A DNA stretch of 64,000 nt from Pseudomonadota bacterium (GCA_018261735.1 JAGTRM010000014.1:62001-126000), one strand, 5' to 3'. Positions 25,625 through 35,495 are shown, numbered from the stretch's first letter. Program-made: numbers and translations. The notes: generated from the sequence alone by a model not told the origin.

Positions 25625-26898
25625 ACCTGATCTGGCGCGCGTTCTACCGTTTGTTGCTCTGGCTGGCCTTTCCGCTAGCGTTCCTGTATCTGCTCAAGCG
25701 TTCGCGCAAGCAGCCCGATTACCGCCGCCACTGGGGCGAGCGCCTGGGCTTCTATCCGCCGCGCCCGGCGGGCGCCGCCCGGCCGATCTGGCTGCATGCG
25801 GTGTCGGTCGGCGAAATGCGCGCCAGCGCGCCGCTGGTCAAGGCCCTGAAGGCGCGCGATCCGGCCCGCCCGATCCTGCTGACCTGCATGACGCCGACCG
25901 GGCGCGCCACGGCGCAGGAATTGTTCGGTCAGGATGCCGAAATTGCCTTTCTGCCCTACGACTACCCCGGTGCGGTGCGCCGCTTCCTTGCGCATTTCCA
26001 GCCCCGGCTTGGCCTGCTGATGGAAACCGAGCTGTGGCCGAACCTGATCCAGACTTGCGCCGATGCTGGTGTTCCGCTGCTGCTGGCCAATGCGCGCCTG
26101 TCAGAGAAATCGCTTAACGGCTATCTGCGCGTGAAGCCCTTGATCGCGCCGGCCGTGGCGCGGCTTTCCGGGGTGCTGGCGCAAAGCCCGGCCGATGCCG
26201 ATCGCCTGCGGCAACTGGGCGCGCAAGCTGTCGAAGTGGTGGGCAACATCAAGTTCGACAACCTGCCGCCGGCGCCGCTGGTCGAGCGCGGGCAGGGCTG
26301 GAAAGCCGCGCTGGCCGGGCGCCGGCTGCTGCTGTTTGCCTCGAGCCGCGAGGGCGAGGAAATCCTGTTGCTGGAGGCGCTCAAGCGCGCCGGTTGGCCC
26401 GATGACCTGTTGCTGCTGCTGGTGCCGCGCCATCCGCAGCGCTTCGATGAAGTTGCGGCCTTGCTGGCGCAGCAGGGTTTGCCGGCCGTGCGCCGCAGTG
26501 CCTGGGAAGGTGACGCGCTGGCGCCGCAGGTGCGGGTGCTGCTCGGCGACAGCATGGGCGAGATGACCGCGTGGTTCGCGCTGGCCGAGGTGGTGGTGAT
26601 GGGCGGCTCGATCCTGCCGTTCGGCAGTCAGAACCTGATCGAGGCCTGCGCCGTCGGCGCACCGGTGCTGCTCGGGCCATCGGTGTTCAATTTTGCCCAG
26701 GCCGCCGAGTTGGCGCTCGAATGCGGCGCAGCGCGCCAGGAACCGGATGCCGATGGCTTGGCGCGAGCTGCCTTGCAGCTGCTGGTCGATGCGGATGCCC
26801 GGGCTGCAATGGGGCAGGCTGGGCGCGAATTTGCCGCTGCGCACCGGGGCGCGACGCAGCGCCTGCTCGATTACTTGGTGCGCAACGTGCCGAGTTGA
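25621..26898 (+). CDS. waaA: Kdo transferase WaaA
   Basis: A 425-residue GT30 enzyme attaching Kdo to lipid IVA. It has an N-terminal membrane anchor (LLLWLAFPLAFLYLL), then RRHWGERLGFYP, WLHAVSVGEMRAS, LMETELWPNL and, in the C-terminal half, MGGSILPFGSQNLIEACAVG. It is coupled to waaC by a 4-bp overlap. Its 3' end overlaps the convergent EamA gene by 28 bp, an antisense overlap of two coding ends. Confidence 0.94.
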   Translation: MNLIWRAFYRLLLWLAFPLAFLYLLKRSRKQPDYRRHWGERLGFYPPRPAGAARPIWLHAVSVGEMRASAPLVKALKARDPARPILLTCMTPTGRATAQELFGQDAEIAFLPYDYPGAVRRFLAHFQPRLGLLMETELWPNLIQTCADAGVPLLLANARLSEKSLNGYLRVKPLIAPAVARLSGVLAQSPADADRLRQLGAQAVEVVGNIKFDNLPPAPLVERGQGWKAALAGRRLLLFASSREGEEILLLEALKRAGWPDDLLLLLVPRHPQRFDEVAALLAQQGLPAVRRSAWEGDALAPQVRVLLGDSMGEMTAWFALAEVVVMGGSILPFGSQNLIEACAVGAPVLLGPSVFNFAQAAELALECGAARQEPDADGLARAALQLLVDADARAAMGQAGREFAAAHRGATQRLLDYLVRNVPS

Positions 26899-27746
26899 TG
26901 CAGTGCCAGCCCGGCCAGGATCAACCCCGAGCCGATCAGGATATTGCGCGTCAGCACTTCGTTGTTCAGGAAATTGCCGAGCCACAACGCGGAGACGGTG
27001 GAAATCATCGGAATCAGCGCGATCTGGGTGGGGCGGCATTCGCGGATCAGCCAGAAATACAGGCTCATCGCCACCACCGAACCGAACAGCGCCAGGTAGA
27101 AAATGGCGCCCAGCGTTCGCAGCGGTATCGCTTCTGGTACCGGCATGCCGTATGCCAGCCAGAGCGCGCCGCTGATCACCGTGCCCACCGCCATCGAGCC
27201 GGTGCTGATCACCACGGTATCCAGCCCCTGTGAATAGCCCTTCAGTTTGACCATGCCCGCACTGTTGACCGACATCGCGGCCAGTACGGCCAGAAGCGCC
27301 GGAATGCCGTCCGGGCGCAGGCTCAGTCGCCCTGAAAAAATGAAGACCAGCCCGCAGATCGCCAGCACGATGCCGATCAGCTCGTTGCGGGCAATGTGTT
27401 CATCGAGCCAGATGCGGGCAAAAATCGCCGTGGCCAGCGGTGTCAGGCCGTGGATCACGGCAACGAGTCCGGAATTCAGATACTGCGATGCCCAGTAGGT
27501 GCAGATCATCGATATTGCCGTGCCGCCGCCGGCAGCGAGCCAAGCCGGCCAGGCCCGTCGCCAGGGCGGAAGCTTGCAGCGACCCACGATAAGCAGCGGC
27601 AACATGGCGAGGAATGCCAGTGAAAAGCGGACCAATAGCGAAACGCTGTAATCGATGCCGGTGACGCCCCACTTGATGGCGAGCGCGGTGGTGGACCAGA
27701 TACAGACAAGAGACAAGCCGCCAAGAAGGTGGGCAAACATGGGCAT
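26871..27746 (-). CDS. EamA/DMT-family transporter
   Basis: A 291-residue inner-membrane protein with ten predicted helices arranged as two EamA repeats, the standard drug/metabolite transporter plan. The N-terminal helix contains CIWSTTALAIKWG, and the second repeat begins after DGIPALLAVLAAMSVNS. The substrate cannot be read from sequence. It is convergent with waaA and overlaps it by 28 bp. Confidence 0.88.
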   Translation of the reverse strand: MPMFAHLLGGLSLVCIWSTTALAIKWGVTGIDYSVSLLVRFSLAFLAMLPLLIVGRCKLPPWRRAWPAWLAAGGGTAISMICTYWASQYLNSGLVAVIHGLTPLATAIFARIWLDEHIARNELIGIVLAICGLVFIFSGRLSLRPDGIPALLAVLAAMSVNSAGMVKLKGYSQGLDTVVISTGSMAVGTVISGALWLAYGMPVPEAIPLRTLGAIFYLALFGSVVAMSLYFWLIRECRPTQIALIPMISTVSALWLGNFLNNEVLTRNILIGSGLILAGLALHQLGTLRTK

Positions 27747-27933
27747 CGGGAAAGGCGGCCTGCGCCAGCCTAGTCGGAGGAATCAAGCCCCCATTTTGCC
27801 AGCAATCGAGGGAGTGTGCCGTTCGATCGCCTTGGCAATAACGCCGATAACATGGTGGGGCGCGCCCCGGTTTGCGGATCAATTCCGAGTGGAATGCTCG
27901 GGTATAATAGGGTTTTGACGAGGAGAATCGATC

Positions 27934-28473
27934 ATGGCGAATCTGTTTGCCGAGCCCGCAGCATCCTTTGATGAACCGATCGCACTGCTGTCGGCCTGCC
28001 ATGACCGGGTGCGCCATTATGCTGGCCTCGCGCTCAAGCTGGCGCAATACCTGCCTGAGCATGGTGCGGACAAGCAGGCGCGCGAGGCCGCCAGTTCGAT
28101 CCTGCGCTATTTCGATGTGGCGGCGCCTTTGCATCATCAGGATGAAGAGGAAGACCTGTTCCCTCTGCTGGCGGAGCGCGGCGACGCGGTGCTCAAGGCG
28201 TTGGTGGGGATTGCCATGTTCGAACAGCATGTGGAACTGGCTGCGCTGTGGCAGCAGGTCCGCGCCCGCTTGCTCGCCATTGCCACCGGGGAGTCTTCCG
28301 ATTTCCCGCTGGAACTGGCGACCGAATTCGCCCAGCAATATCCGGCGCATGCCCAGATCGAAGACGAACAGATTTATCCCTTCGCCGCGAAGCTGCTTAC
28401 CTCGGAAGAGCTGGCCGAGTTGGGCCGGCACATGGCGGCGCGGCGCGGTGTTACCGCTGGCAACACGGCATAG
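27934..28473 (+). CDS. Hemerythrin HHE-domain protein
   Basis: A 179-residue soluble four-helix protein. Candidate di-iron ligands lie in ACHDRVRHY, LHHQDEEEDLFP, FEQHVELA and YPAHAQIEDEQIYP, which is the HHE pattern. Such proteins bind oxygen or nitric oxide, or act in iron repair; which of these applies here is not visible. A good -10 (TATAAT at 27903-27908) and AGGAG before the ATG support the start. It is a single-gene unit between opposite-strand EamA and same-strand pssA. Confidence 0.85.
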   Translation: MANLFAEPAASFDEPIALLSACHDRVRHYAGLALKLAQYLPEHGADKQAREAASSILRYFDVAAPLHHQDEEEDLFPLLAERGDAVLKALVGIAMFEQHVELAALWQQVRARLLAIATGESSDFPLELATEFAQQYPAHAQIEDEQIYPFAAKLLTSEELAELGRHMAARRGVTAGNTA

Positions 28474-28555
28474 GCCTGACTGTTGCGTGATCAAACTTGT
28501 GCCGTGTTCGGTGCGAGACCGCATGTTTCCCGTGGTCGATACCGGACGCGGCCGT

Positions 28556-28561
28556 TATACT
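28556..28561 (+). promoter_or_regulatory. Candidate -10 box just before pssA
   Basis: TATACT ends 7 bp before the pssA ATG at 28569. A weak -35 (TGGTCG, 28533-28538) lies 17 bp upstream. As with waaC, there is no ribosome binding site between the -10 and the ATG. Confidence 0.3.
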
Positions 28562-28568
28562 GCCAATC

Positions 28569-29960
28569 ATGAATACGTTGTTGACCCCCCGTTTGGGCGC
28601 ATTGCGCCTTTTCCGCCGCAGACCCAGGGCCGATGTACTGCTGGCCGGGTTGCCCCAGTTATCGGTGCCCGCTTCTGCGATCCGCACCCTGACCGATCCC
28701 GTGGTTTATCGCCAGCAGTTGCTGGCGCAGATCGCCTCGGCGCGCCGGCGCATCCATCTGGCGGCGCTCTACCTGCAGGACGATACGGCTGGGCGCGAGG
28801 TGATGGATGCGCTCTACCAGGCCAAAGCCAATCATCCCGACTTGGATATTGCCATTTTTGTCGACTGGCATCGCGCCCAGCGCGGCTTGATCGGCAAGGT
28901 CAAAAGCGAAGGCAATGCTGCCATGTACCGCGAATACGCCGAGCGCTTTGGCCCGGGCGTGGCCATTTACGGCGTGCCGGTCAAGAGTCGCGAGCTGTTC
29001 GGCGTGCTGCACCTGAAGGGCTTTGTCATCGACGATACGGTGATCTACAGCGGCGCGAGTCTGAATGACGTTTACCTGGCGCGCCACGGCCGTTACCGGC
29101 TCGACCGCTACCATTTCATTGAAAGCCCGGACCTGGCAGACTGCCTGAGCAGGTTCATGTTGCAGCATCTGCGCGATAGCAGTGCCGTGCATTCTTTACA
29201 GGAATCCGCACGCCCGACGACGCAGGAATTGTTGCCCGATATCCGTCGCTTCCGCTACGAGCTGCAAAATGCGCAATACCAATTCCCGGCGCAGGTGCCG
29301 GGCGCCGACGCGGTAGGCGTCACGCCGCTGCTCGGGTGTGGGCGCGGCGGCAATGTGCTGAATGCCGTGGTGATGGCCTTGCTGCGCAACACGCGCCAGC
29401 GCCTGGTGATCCTGACGCCCTATTTCAATCTGCCCCGGCCGCTGCGGGTAGTGATCGGGCAATTGTTGCAACGCGGATGCGAGATCACGATCGTGGTTGG
29501 CGACAAGACCGCCAACGATTTCTACATCCCGCCGGACGAACCGTTCAAGACCATCGGCCTGTTGCCATATCTGTATGAAAACAACCTGAGGCGTTTTGCC
29601 CAGGCACATAGCAGGGAGATCGGTAGCGGACGCTTGAACATCCGACTGTGGCGCCATGCCGACAACAGCTACCACCTCAAGGGCGTGTTCGTCGATGATG
29701 ACGTTGCCTTGCTGACCGGCAGCAACCTGAATCCGCGCGCCTGGACGCTGGATCTGGAAAACGGCCTCTTGTTGCGTGATCCGCATAAATTGCTGCTGCG
29801 CCAGCACGAGGAAGAGCTGGCTGCGATCATGGAGCATACCCAGCGGCTTGCCCATTTCACCGAGCTGGATACGCCGCGCGAATACCCGCCTGCCGTGCAG
29901 AAAATGCTCGGTCGCATCCGCCATATCCGGCTGGACCGGCTGTTGAACCGGTTGTTGTAA
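28569..29960 (+). CDS. pssA: CDP-diacylglycerol--serine O-phosphatidyltransferase (PLD type)
   Basis: A 463-residue phospholipase-D-superfamily enzyme making phosphatidylserine, the precursor of phosphatidylethanolamine. Two HKD-type motifs are present: HLKGFVIDDTVIYSGASLND in the first half and HLKGVFVDDDVALLTGSNLN in the second. The first closely matches E. coli PssA, and length is also close. A cardiolipin synthase is the alternative, but the ASLNDVYL stretch favours PssA. The start at 28569 lacks a Shine-Dalgarno sequence. Confidence 0.88.
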   Translation: MNTLLTPRLGALRLFRRRPRADVLLAGLPQLSVPASAIRTLTDPVVYRQQLLAQIASARRRIHLAALYLQDDTAGREVMDALYQAKANHPDLDIAIFVDWHRAQRGLIGKVKSEGNAAMYREYAERFGPGVAIYGVPVKSRELFGVLHLKGFVIDDTVIYSGASLNDVYLARHGRYRLDRYHFIESPDLADCLSRFMLQHLRDSSAVHSLQESARPTTQELLPDIRRFRYELQNAQYQFPAQVPGADAVGVTPLLGCGRGGNVLNAVVMALLRNTRQRLVILTPYFNLPRPLRVVIGQLLQRGCEITIVVGDKTANDFYIPPDEPFKTIGLLPYLYENNLRRFAQAHSREIGSGRLNIRLWRHADNSYHLKGVFVDDDVALLTGSNLNPRAWTLDLENGLLLRDPHKLLLRQHEEELAAIMEHTQRLAHFTELDTPREYPPAVQKMLGRIRHIRLDRLLNRLL

Positions 29961-29964
29961 CGGG

Positions 29965-31125
29965 TTATGCCGAAGGAATGGCGCTCAAGGCACGGTGGGC
30001 CAGCAGGCCGATCAATGCGGTACACAGCGCGATGAGCCCCAGTGCGGTTTGCAGGTTGCTTGCATGCGCAAGTGCGCCGATCATGACTGGCCCCAGCAGC
30101 AGGCCGATATAAGCCAGGCGGGCAACGCCGGCAATGCCCTCTGCGGGCGCAGTGCCCGGGATGTGTGCGCTGGCAGCAAACAAGACCGGAATCAGGTTGG
30201 CGGCGCCCAAACCCGTCAAGGCAAATCCGATGATGGCCGAAACGGGCCAAAGCAGAGCCAGCAGCATGCCGGCAAACGCCAGCGCGGCGCTGTAGCGCAG
30301 GAGTGGCACGCTGCCGTGGCGCGCGCGCAGCTTGTCACCGCCAAAGCGGCCGAGTGCCATCCCTCCCGAAAACGCGGCATAAGCGACGCTGCTCCAGGCG
30401 TTCGAAGCATGCACGGTATCGCGCAGGTAAATCACGCTCCAGTCGTACATTCCCCCTTCGGCAATCAGTCCCAGAAATGCCAGCCCGCCCAGCGCCCAGA
30501 TCAAGCGGTTTGCCCGGTTGAGGTGTGACGGTGCAGCGGCATCCTCCCCTGCCGGGTGATGATCGTGCAGCAGGACGCGCGATGCCAGCATTGCGCTCAA
30601 TGCCGTCAGTACCCCCATGCCAAGGCAGTGCTGCAATGGGGTGACGCCTGCCGCCAGCAGCAGTCCCCCCGCGGCGGCGCCGGCCATGCCTCCCAGGCTG
30701 AACATGCCGTGCAGTGCAGACATGATCGGCCGACCGAGCTGTTTCTCCACGGTGACGGCCTGCGCGTTCATGGCTACGTCCAGCCCGGCATTGCTGGCGC
30801 CGAACAGCAACAGCAGCGGCAGCAGCATCGTGAACGAGGGCGCCAGCAGAATCAGTGCCAGCATGGCGCCCACCAACAGGCCGCTGTAATGCGAAGCGCG
30901 ATGGCTGCCGGCGCGGGCGACCCAGCGCCCCACCATCGGCATGGCCAGAATGGCGCCGCCGGCGACGGCGAACATGGCGACGGACAGCATGGCCTCGCTC
31001 AGGCCGAAGCGCTGCTGGATGGTCGGAATGTGAATACCCCAGGTGGCAAACGCCGCACCGCAGACAAAAAACAGCAGCATGGTGGCCAGCCGGGCGTGGT
31101 GCGGGGAGGGAGCGGTTGAAGGCAT
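29965..31125 (-). CDS. MFS transporter
   Basis: A 386-residue, twelve-helix major facilitator resembling the YbjJ-like group. Family-type segments include WGIHIPTIQQRFGLSEAML near the N-terminus, NAGLDVAMNAQAVTVEK in the middle of the first half and GLGAANLIPVLFAAS in the second. The substrate is unknown. It stands alone, convergent with pssA (4-bp gap), with pta downstream on its own strand beyond a terminator palindrome. Confidence 0.88.
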   Translation of the reverse strand: MPSTAPSPHHARLATMLLFFVCGAAFATWGIHIPTIQQRFGLSEAMLSVAMFAVAGGAILAMPMVGRWVARAGSHRASHYSGLLVGAMLALILLAPSFTMLLPLLLLFGASNAGLDVAMNAQAVTVEKQLGRPIMSALHGMFSLGGMAGAAAGGLLLAAGVTPLQHCLGMGVLTALSAMLASRVLLHDHHPAGEDAAAPSHLNRANRLIWALGGLAFLGLIAEGGMYDWSVIYLRDTVHASNAWSSVAYAAFSGGMALGRFGGDKLRARHGSVPLLRYSAALAFAGMLLALLWPVSAIIGFALTGLGAANLIPVLFAASAHIPGTAPAEGIAGVARLAYIGLLLGPVMIGALAHASNLQTALGLIALCTALIGLLAHRALSAIPSA

Positions 31126-31150
31126 GCCTTATCTTCTCATCCGTGAAATA

Positions 31151-31180
31151 AAAAGGCCAACCGCGAACGGTTGGCCTTTT
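31151..31180 (-). terminator. Intrinsic terminator of pta
   Basis: AAAAGGCCAACCG and CGGTTGGCCTTTT form a perfect 13-bp palindrome around CGAA, 21 bp beyond the pta stop on the minus strand, with T residues at either end. It can also insulate in the other direction. Confidence 0.88.
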
Positions 31181-31201
31181 GCCTTGCAGCTAACTGCGTG
31201 A

Positions 31202-33259
31202 TCAGGCTTTCTTGGCGTCGGTCATTGCCTTGGCCTGGATCGCGGTCAGCGCGATGGTGAAGACAATGTCGTCCACCAGTGCACCGCGCGACAGATCGTT
31301 CACCGGCTTGCGCAAGCCCTGCAGCATCGGGCCGACGGAGATCACGTTGGCACTGCGCTGAACGGCCTTGTAGGTGGTGTTGCCGGTGTTCAGATCCGGG
31401 AAGACGAACACGGTTGCCTGGCCGGCCACCTTGGAGCCCGGGGCCTTGGAAGCGGCAACATCCATCACAGTGGCGGCGTCGTACTGCAGCGGACCATCGA
31501 GAGCCAGTTCCGGTGCCTTTTCCTTGGCGATACGGGTGGCTTCGACCACTTTTTCCACGTCCGCACCGGTACCGGATTTGCCGGTCGAGTAGCTGATCAT
31601 GGCCACGCGCGGGTCGACGCCGAATGCCTTGGCGGAATCGGCCGACTGCAGGGCGATTTCGGCCAGTTCCTCGGCCTTCGGATCCGGGTTGATCGCGCAG
31701 TCGCCGTAAACCAGCACCTGATCCGGCATCAGCATGAAGAACACCGACGATACGATCGAGGAGCCCGGTGCGGTCTTGATCAGTTGCAGGGCCGGACGCA
31801 CGGTGCTGGCGGTGGTGTGCACGGCGCCGGAAACCAGGCCGTCGACATCGTCAACTGCCAGCATCATGGTGCCGAGCACCACGGTATCTTGCAGCTGATC
31901 GCGCGCCTGGCCAGCTGTCAGGCCCTTGCTCTTGCGCAGTTCGACCATCGGCGGCACGTAGTTTTCGCGGATGTCGTCCGGATCGACGATTTCCAGGCTG
32001 GCCGGCAGGGTAACACCCTGGGCGGCTGCGACAGCCTCGATGACAGCGCGCTTGCCGAGCAGAACGCAATGGGCAATGCCCTTTTCTTCGCAGATTACTG
32101 CGGCCTTGATGGTGCGTGGCTCGTCGCCTTCCGGCAGCACGATGCGCTTGTTGGCGGCACGGGCTTTCTGGATCAGCTGGAAGCGGAAGGCTGGCGGCGA
32201 CATGCGCTTGCTGGCCGGAACCTTGACGGCGGTCATGATGGTGCCGGTATTCAGTTGTTCGGCCACGCTGTCGAGCACCGAGCCCATGCGCGCATCATCG
32301 TCGGCAGCCACGGCGGTCGGCAGGCGGTTGATCCGGGTGATCGTGGAGAAGGTATCGCCCTTGGTACGCATGATCGGCATATCGCTGTTGAATGCGCGCG
32401 GGGCGAATTCGACCAGTTTGTCGCCGATAAAGCTGTCGTGCGTCAGCAGCAGGCCGGCCAGTTGTACGCCGTTGCTGGCTGCCAGTGCGGTTGCCAGCAT
32501 CACGTCGTCGCGATCGCCCGCGCTGACGATCAGCGCGCCGGGTTTGAGGCGGTCAATCATTTCAGTGGCCGAACGCGCTGCGACCACGACTTCCTGCACG
32601 CGACGCATGGCGATGTCGCCCTGCACCAGGATTTCTGCCTTGAGGTGGCGTGCGATATCCAGCGTGCGCGGCGCCATCAGGGACGGGTTGAAACGGACCA
32701 CGCCCCACAGCGGGGTGTTGTTCAGTTCCTTCTGCGCGGCGGCGGCATCGAAATTGTCCTGTGCCTTGTTCAGGATCACGCCGGCGACGCTGCGGCCGGT
32801 GCTCTTGAGCTGATTGGCCATCAGCTGCACTTCGGACAGGGCGCCTTCGTCGGTGGCGCTGGCCACCAGGATGATTTCGGCCTGCAGCGTGCGGGCGATA
32901 TCGTTATTCAAGCGGCTGGCGAACGATTGACCCGGTTCGCTGTGCAGACCTTCGATGATCAGCACGTCTTTGTCATGGGCCGCGGTCATGCACAGGCTGA
33001 CCACATCTTCGAGCAGTTCGTCATTCTGGTTGGCGGAAACGCGCTCGAGCACCTGCTCGATCGGCAGCGGGTTCGGGCTGTCGATGTTGCAGAGTACGCG
33101 GGCAAAGTGCGCCGAACGCTCGATGTGGGTTTCATCCTGCGGCACCGGCTTGATGAAGCCGACGCGCAGGCCCTGACGTTGCAAGGCAAGAACCACACCC
33201 AGCGTGACGGAGGTCAGGCCGACGTTCTGGCGGGTTGGGGCAAAGAAAAATGTTTGCAT
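31202..33259 (-). CDS. pta: Phosphate acetyltransferase
   Basis: A long-form (685 residues) Pta converting acetyl-CoA and phosphate to acetyl phosphate. The N-terminal P-loop-like domain starts FFFAPTRQNVGLTSVTLG. A central DRTGG-type domain follows, and the C-terminal catalytic domain begins at KARAANKRIVLPEGDEPRT and includes SGAVHTTASTVRPALQ and SYSTGKSGTG. The ATG at 33259 gives the conserved MQTFFFAPT start; an upstream in-frame start adds 26 unconserved residues. No ackA is adjacent. Confidence 0.94.
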   Translation of the reverse strand: MQTFFFAPTRQNVGLTSVTLGVVLALQRQGLRVGFIKPVPQDETHIERSAHFARVLCNIDSPNPLPIEQVLERVSANQNDELLEDVVSLCMTAAHDKDVLIIEGLHSEPGQSFASRLNNDIARTLQAEIILVASATDEGALSEVQLMANQLKSTGRSVAGVILNKAQDNFDAAAAQKELNNTPLWGVVRFNPSLMAPRTLDIARHLKAEILVQGDIAMRRVQEVVVAARSATEMIDRLKPGALIVSAGDRDDVMLATALAASNGVQLAGLLLTHDSFIGDKLVEFAPRAFNSDMPIMRTKGDTFSTITRINRLPTAVAADDDARMGSVLDSVAEQLNTGTIMTAVKVPASKRMSPPAFRFQLIQKARAANKRIVLPEGDEPRTIKAAVICEEKGIAHCVLLGKRAVIEAVAAAQGVTLPASLEIVDPDDIRENYVPPMVELRKSKGLTAGQARDQLQDTVVLGTMMLAVDDVDGLVSGAVHTTASTVRPALQLIKTAPGSSIVSSVFFMLMPDQVLVYGDCAINPDPKAEELAEIALQSADSAKAFGVDPRVAMISYSTGKSGTGADVEKVVEATRIAKEKAPELALDGPLQYDAATVMDVAASKAPGSKVAGQATVFVFPDLNTGNTTYKAVQRSANVISVGPMLQGLRKPVNDLSRGALVDDIVFTIALTAIQAKAMTDAKKA

Positions 33260-33656
33260 GATTTGATCTATCCGGGTTGGGGCGGCCAGCAGGCGCCAAA
33301 TTGTTTGCCGGGGGGCCGAAAACCGGGCGATTGCCACGCAGTTTTCAGCAACCAGTTACAGACCGCGCGATCATAATATGTTGCAACACCCGCTGTGTAA
33401 GGGTTTCAACATGGTTTGATTTAACCCGGATAGAGTGCGCTCTCGGGAGCGGTAATTTGTCGGATCCGGGCGTCAATTGGCGGTACGCAGCAGCGTATTT
33501 TAACAAGGGTGACGACCGTTGTTTTGGGTAATTGTTGCGATGCAATATGGAGTATTGGCCGAGCGCGGTCATGGGCGCAAGCGGTAAAAAAAGGTATCTT
33601 CCAATTCCGGACGGCCGGTGCCGTGCCAAACCCCTCTTCAAACCGAAAGCCGCGCT
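33260..33656. other. Intergenic region between pta and an EamA transporter
   Basis: A 397-bp divergent gap of lower GC content than its neighbours. Besides a candidate pta promoter at 33373-33400 I see no gene, repeat or clear structured RNA. GTG codons at 33618 and 33657 are both possible starts for the rightward gene. Confidence 0.5.
33373..33400 (-). promoter_or_regulatory. Candidate promoter for pta
   Basis: Read on the minus strand, TTACAC (33400-33395) and TATTAT (33378-33373) are separated by 16 bp, about 110 bp upstream of the pta ATG. Confidence 0.3.
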
Positions 33657-34553
33657 GTGCACAAGAATCACCTCTATGGCCATTTGCTGGCCGCATTAAC
33701 CATCCTGATCTGGGGCACCACCCTGGTTTCCACCAAAACGTTGCTGCTGGTGTTGTCCCCCGAAGAGATCATCGTTTACCGCTTTGCGCTGGCTTATGGT
33801 CTCTTGCTGGTGGTGAGCCGCGATGCACTGGGCTGGCGCGGCTGGCGCGAGGAACTGCTTTTCGCCGGGTTGGGTCTGACCGGGGTAACGCTGTATTTCT
33901 GGGCCGAGAATGCGGCATTGAAATACACGCTGTCGGCCAATGTCGGGTTGATCGTGTCGTCGATTCCGATCATGACCGCGATGATTGCGCATTTCACCAC
34001 GCACGACGAAAAATTCGGCTGGAACCTGTTGGCAGGCTTCGTGTTCGCCATGGCCGGCATTGCGCTGATCATCTACAACGGCCGCGTGCTGCAGCTCAAC
34101 CCGCTGGGAGACACGCTGGCGCTGGCATGTTCGGTGGCGTTTTCCGGCTATTCGGTACTGGCGCGCAAGGTGGCCGTGGACTATGGCAAGCTGGTGGTGG
34201 TGCGCAAAACGTTCTTCTGGGGCCTGTTCGCGGCGCTGCCGGTCTGGCTCTTGAGCGGCGGAGCCCATGCCGCGATGCCGAAGCTCGATGGCGCGGCCTG
34301 GGCCAACCTGCTGTACCTGGCGATCGTGGCGTCCGTGCTCGGTTACGGCATGTGGAACAAGGCGGTGGGCCTGATCGGCTCGGTGCGCACGTCCAACTAT
34401 ATCTACCTGATGCCGCTGATCACCATGCTCGCGGCGGTGCTGGTGCTGAACGAGCGCATTACCCCGATCATGCTGGCCGGCGGGGCGTTAATCCTGATCG
34501 GCGTCTACGTCAACGAACACCGGCGTTTCCGGCCCGCCCGGGCCGCGCAATAA
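33657..34553 (+). CDS. EamA/DMT-family transporter
   Basis: A roughly 298-residue ten-helix permease with two EamA repeats, beginning HKNHLYGHLLAALTILIWG and with the repeat boundary after YNGRVLQLNPLGD. The substrate is unknown. The start is a GTG, chosen at 33657 because similar transporters begin a few residues before NHLYGHLLA. A GTG at 33618 would add 13 residues. It is followed after 15 bp by the MoeB/ThiF gene and may be cotranscribed with it. It is not a close copy of the EamA protein at 26871. Confidence 0.85.
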   Translation: MHKNHLYGHLLAALTILIWGTTLVSTKTLLLVLSPEEIIVYRFALAYGLLLVVSRDALGWRGWREELLFAGLGLTGVTLYFWAENAALKYTLSANVGLIVSSIPIMTAMIAHFTTHDEKFGWNLLAGFVFAMAGIALIIYNGRVLQLNPLGDTLALACSVAFSGYSVLARKVAVDYGKLVVVRKTFFWGLFAALPVWLLSGGAHAAMPKLDGAAWANLLYLAIVASVLGYGMWNKAVGLIGSVRTSNYIYLMPLITMLAAVLVLNERITPIMLAGGALILIGVYVNEHRRFRPARAAQ

Positions 34554-34568
34554 GAGAGAGGCTCTGCC

Positions 34569-35354
34569 ATGACTTTCTGTTCCACCCGCGCTGCCATTGA
34601 GCTTGATGACGAGCGGCTGCTGCGCTACAGCCGGCATATCCTGCTCGACGAGATCGGTGTGGCCGGGCAGGAGAAAATACTGGCCGCCCACGTGCTGGTG
34701 ATCGGCGCGGGCGGTCTGGGCTCACCGGTCGCCTTGTATCTGGCCGCGAGCGGCGTGGGCACGTTGACGATCGTCGACGACGACGTGGTCGACCTGACCA
34801 ACCTGCAGCGCCAGATCGTGCACAACGCCGAGCGCGTCGGCGCGAACAAGGCAGTCTCCGCTGCGCAGACGCTGCAGGCGCTGAACCCGGATACGCGGGT
34901 GGTGGCGGTCACGCAACGTGCCGAAGGCGATGAGCTGAGCGCGCTGGTCGCTGCTGCCGATGTGGTGATCGACTGCTGCGACAACTTTGCCACGCGCCAT
35001 GCGGTGAACCGGGCCTGTGTTCTGCTTGGCAAACCGCTGGTTTCCGGCGCAGCGACGCGCTTCGACGGGCAGCTGACCGTGTTCGACCCGCGAGAGGCGG
35101 CCAGCCCGTGCTACCACTGCCTGTTCGGCGAAGAGGGCGAGGCGAGCGATGGCCCGTGCGCGACCTTCGGCGTGTTCGCCCCGCTGGTTGGCATCATCGG
35201 CAGCATGCAGGCCGCCGAGGCGCTGAAGCTGGTCGTCGGGATCGGCGAATCGCCGGTGGGACGGCTGTTGCTGCTCGACGGGCGCACGATGCGCTGGCGC
35301 GAAATGCGCTTTGGCAAGGATCCGGCCTGCCCGGTTTGCGGCGGAACGAAATAG
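34569..35354 (+). CDS. moeB: MoeB/ThiF-family sulfur-carrier adenylyltransferase
   Basis: A 261-residue E1-like enzyme that adenylates the C-terminal glycine of a ubiquitin-like sulfur carrier (MoaD or ThiS). It has LLRYSRHILL near the N-terminus, the nucleotide loop VIGAGGLGS, VDLTNLQRQ, and zinc ligands in PCYHC and CPVC. A cysteine in GPCATFGVFAPLVG matches the conserved MoeB/ThiF position. MoeB and ThiF cannot be separated from sequence alone, and no moa or thi gene is adjacent. Confidence 0.85.
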   Translation: MTFCSTRAAIELDDERLLRYSRHILLDEIGVAGQEKILAAHVLVIGAGGLGSPVALYLAASGVGTLTIVDDDVVDLTNLQRQIVHNAERVGANKAVSAAQTLQALNPDTRVVAVTQRAEGDELSALVAAADVVIDCCDNFATRHAVNRACVLLGKPLVSGAATRFDGQLTVFDPREAASPCYHCLFGEEGEASDGPCATFGVFAPLVGIIGSMQAAEALKLVVGIGESPVGRLLLLDGRTMRWREMRFGKDPACPVCGGTK

Positions 35355-35495
35355 ACGGCTGCGGCCGGCAACGCAGTGCGCATGCGCTAGGTTCATTTCG
35401 CTTGTAGCGCCACGCCCAAGGCGGTAGGCTGAAAAAAGTTTTTACGCGTCGTTCAAATAAAAATTTCTTGAATATCTTGAGAAGAGGATGCTGTC

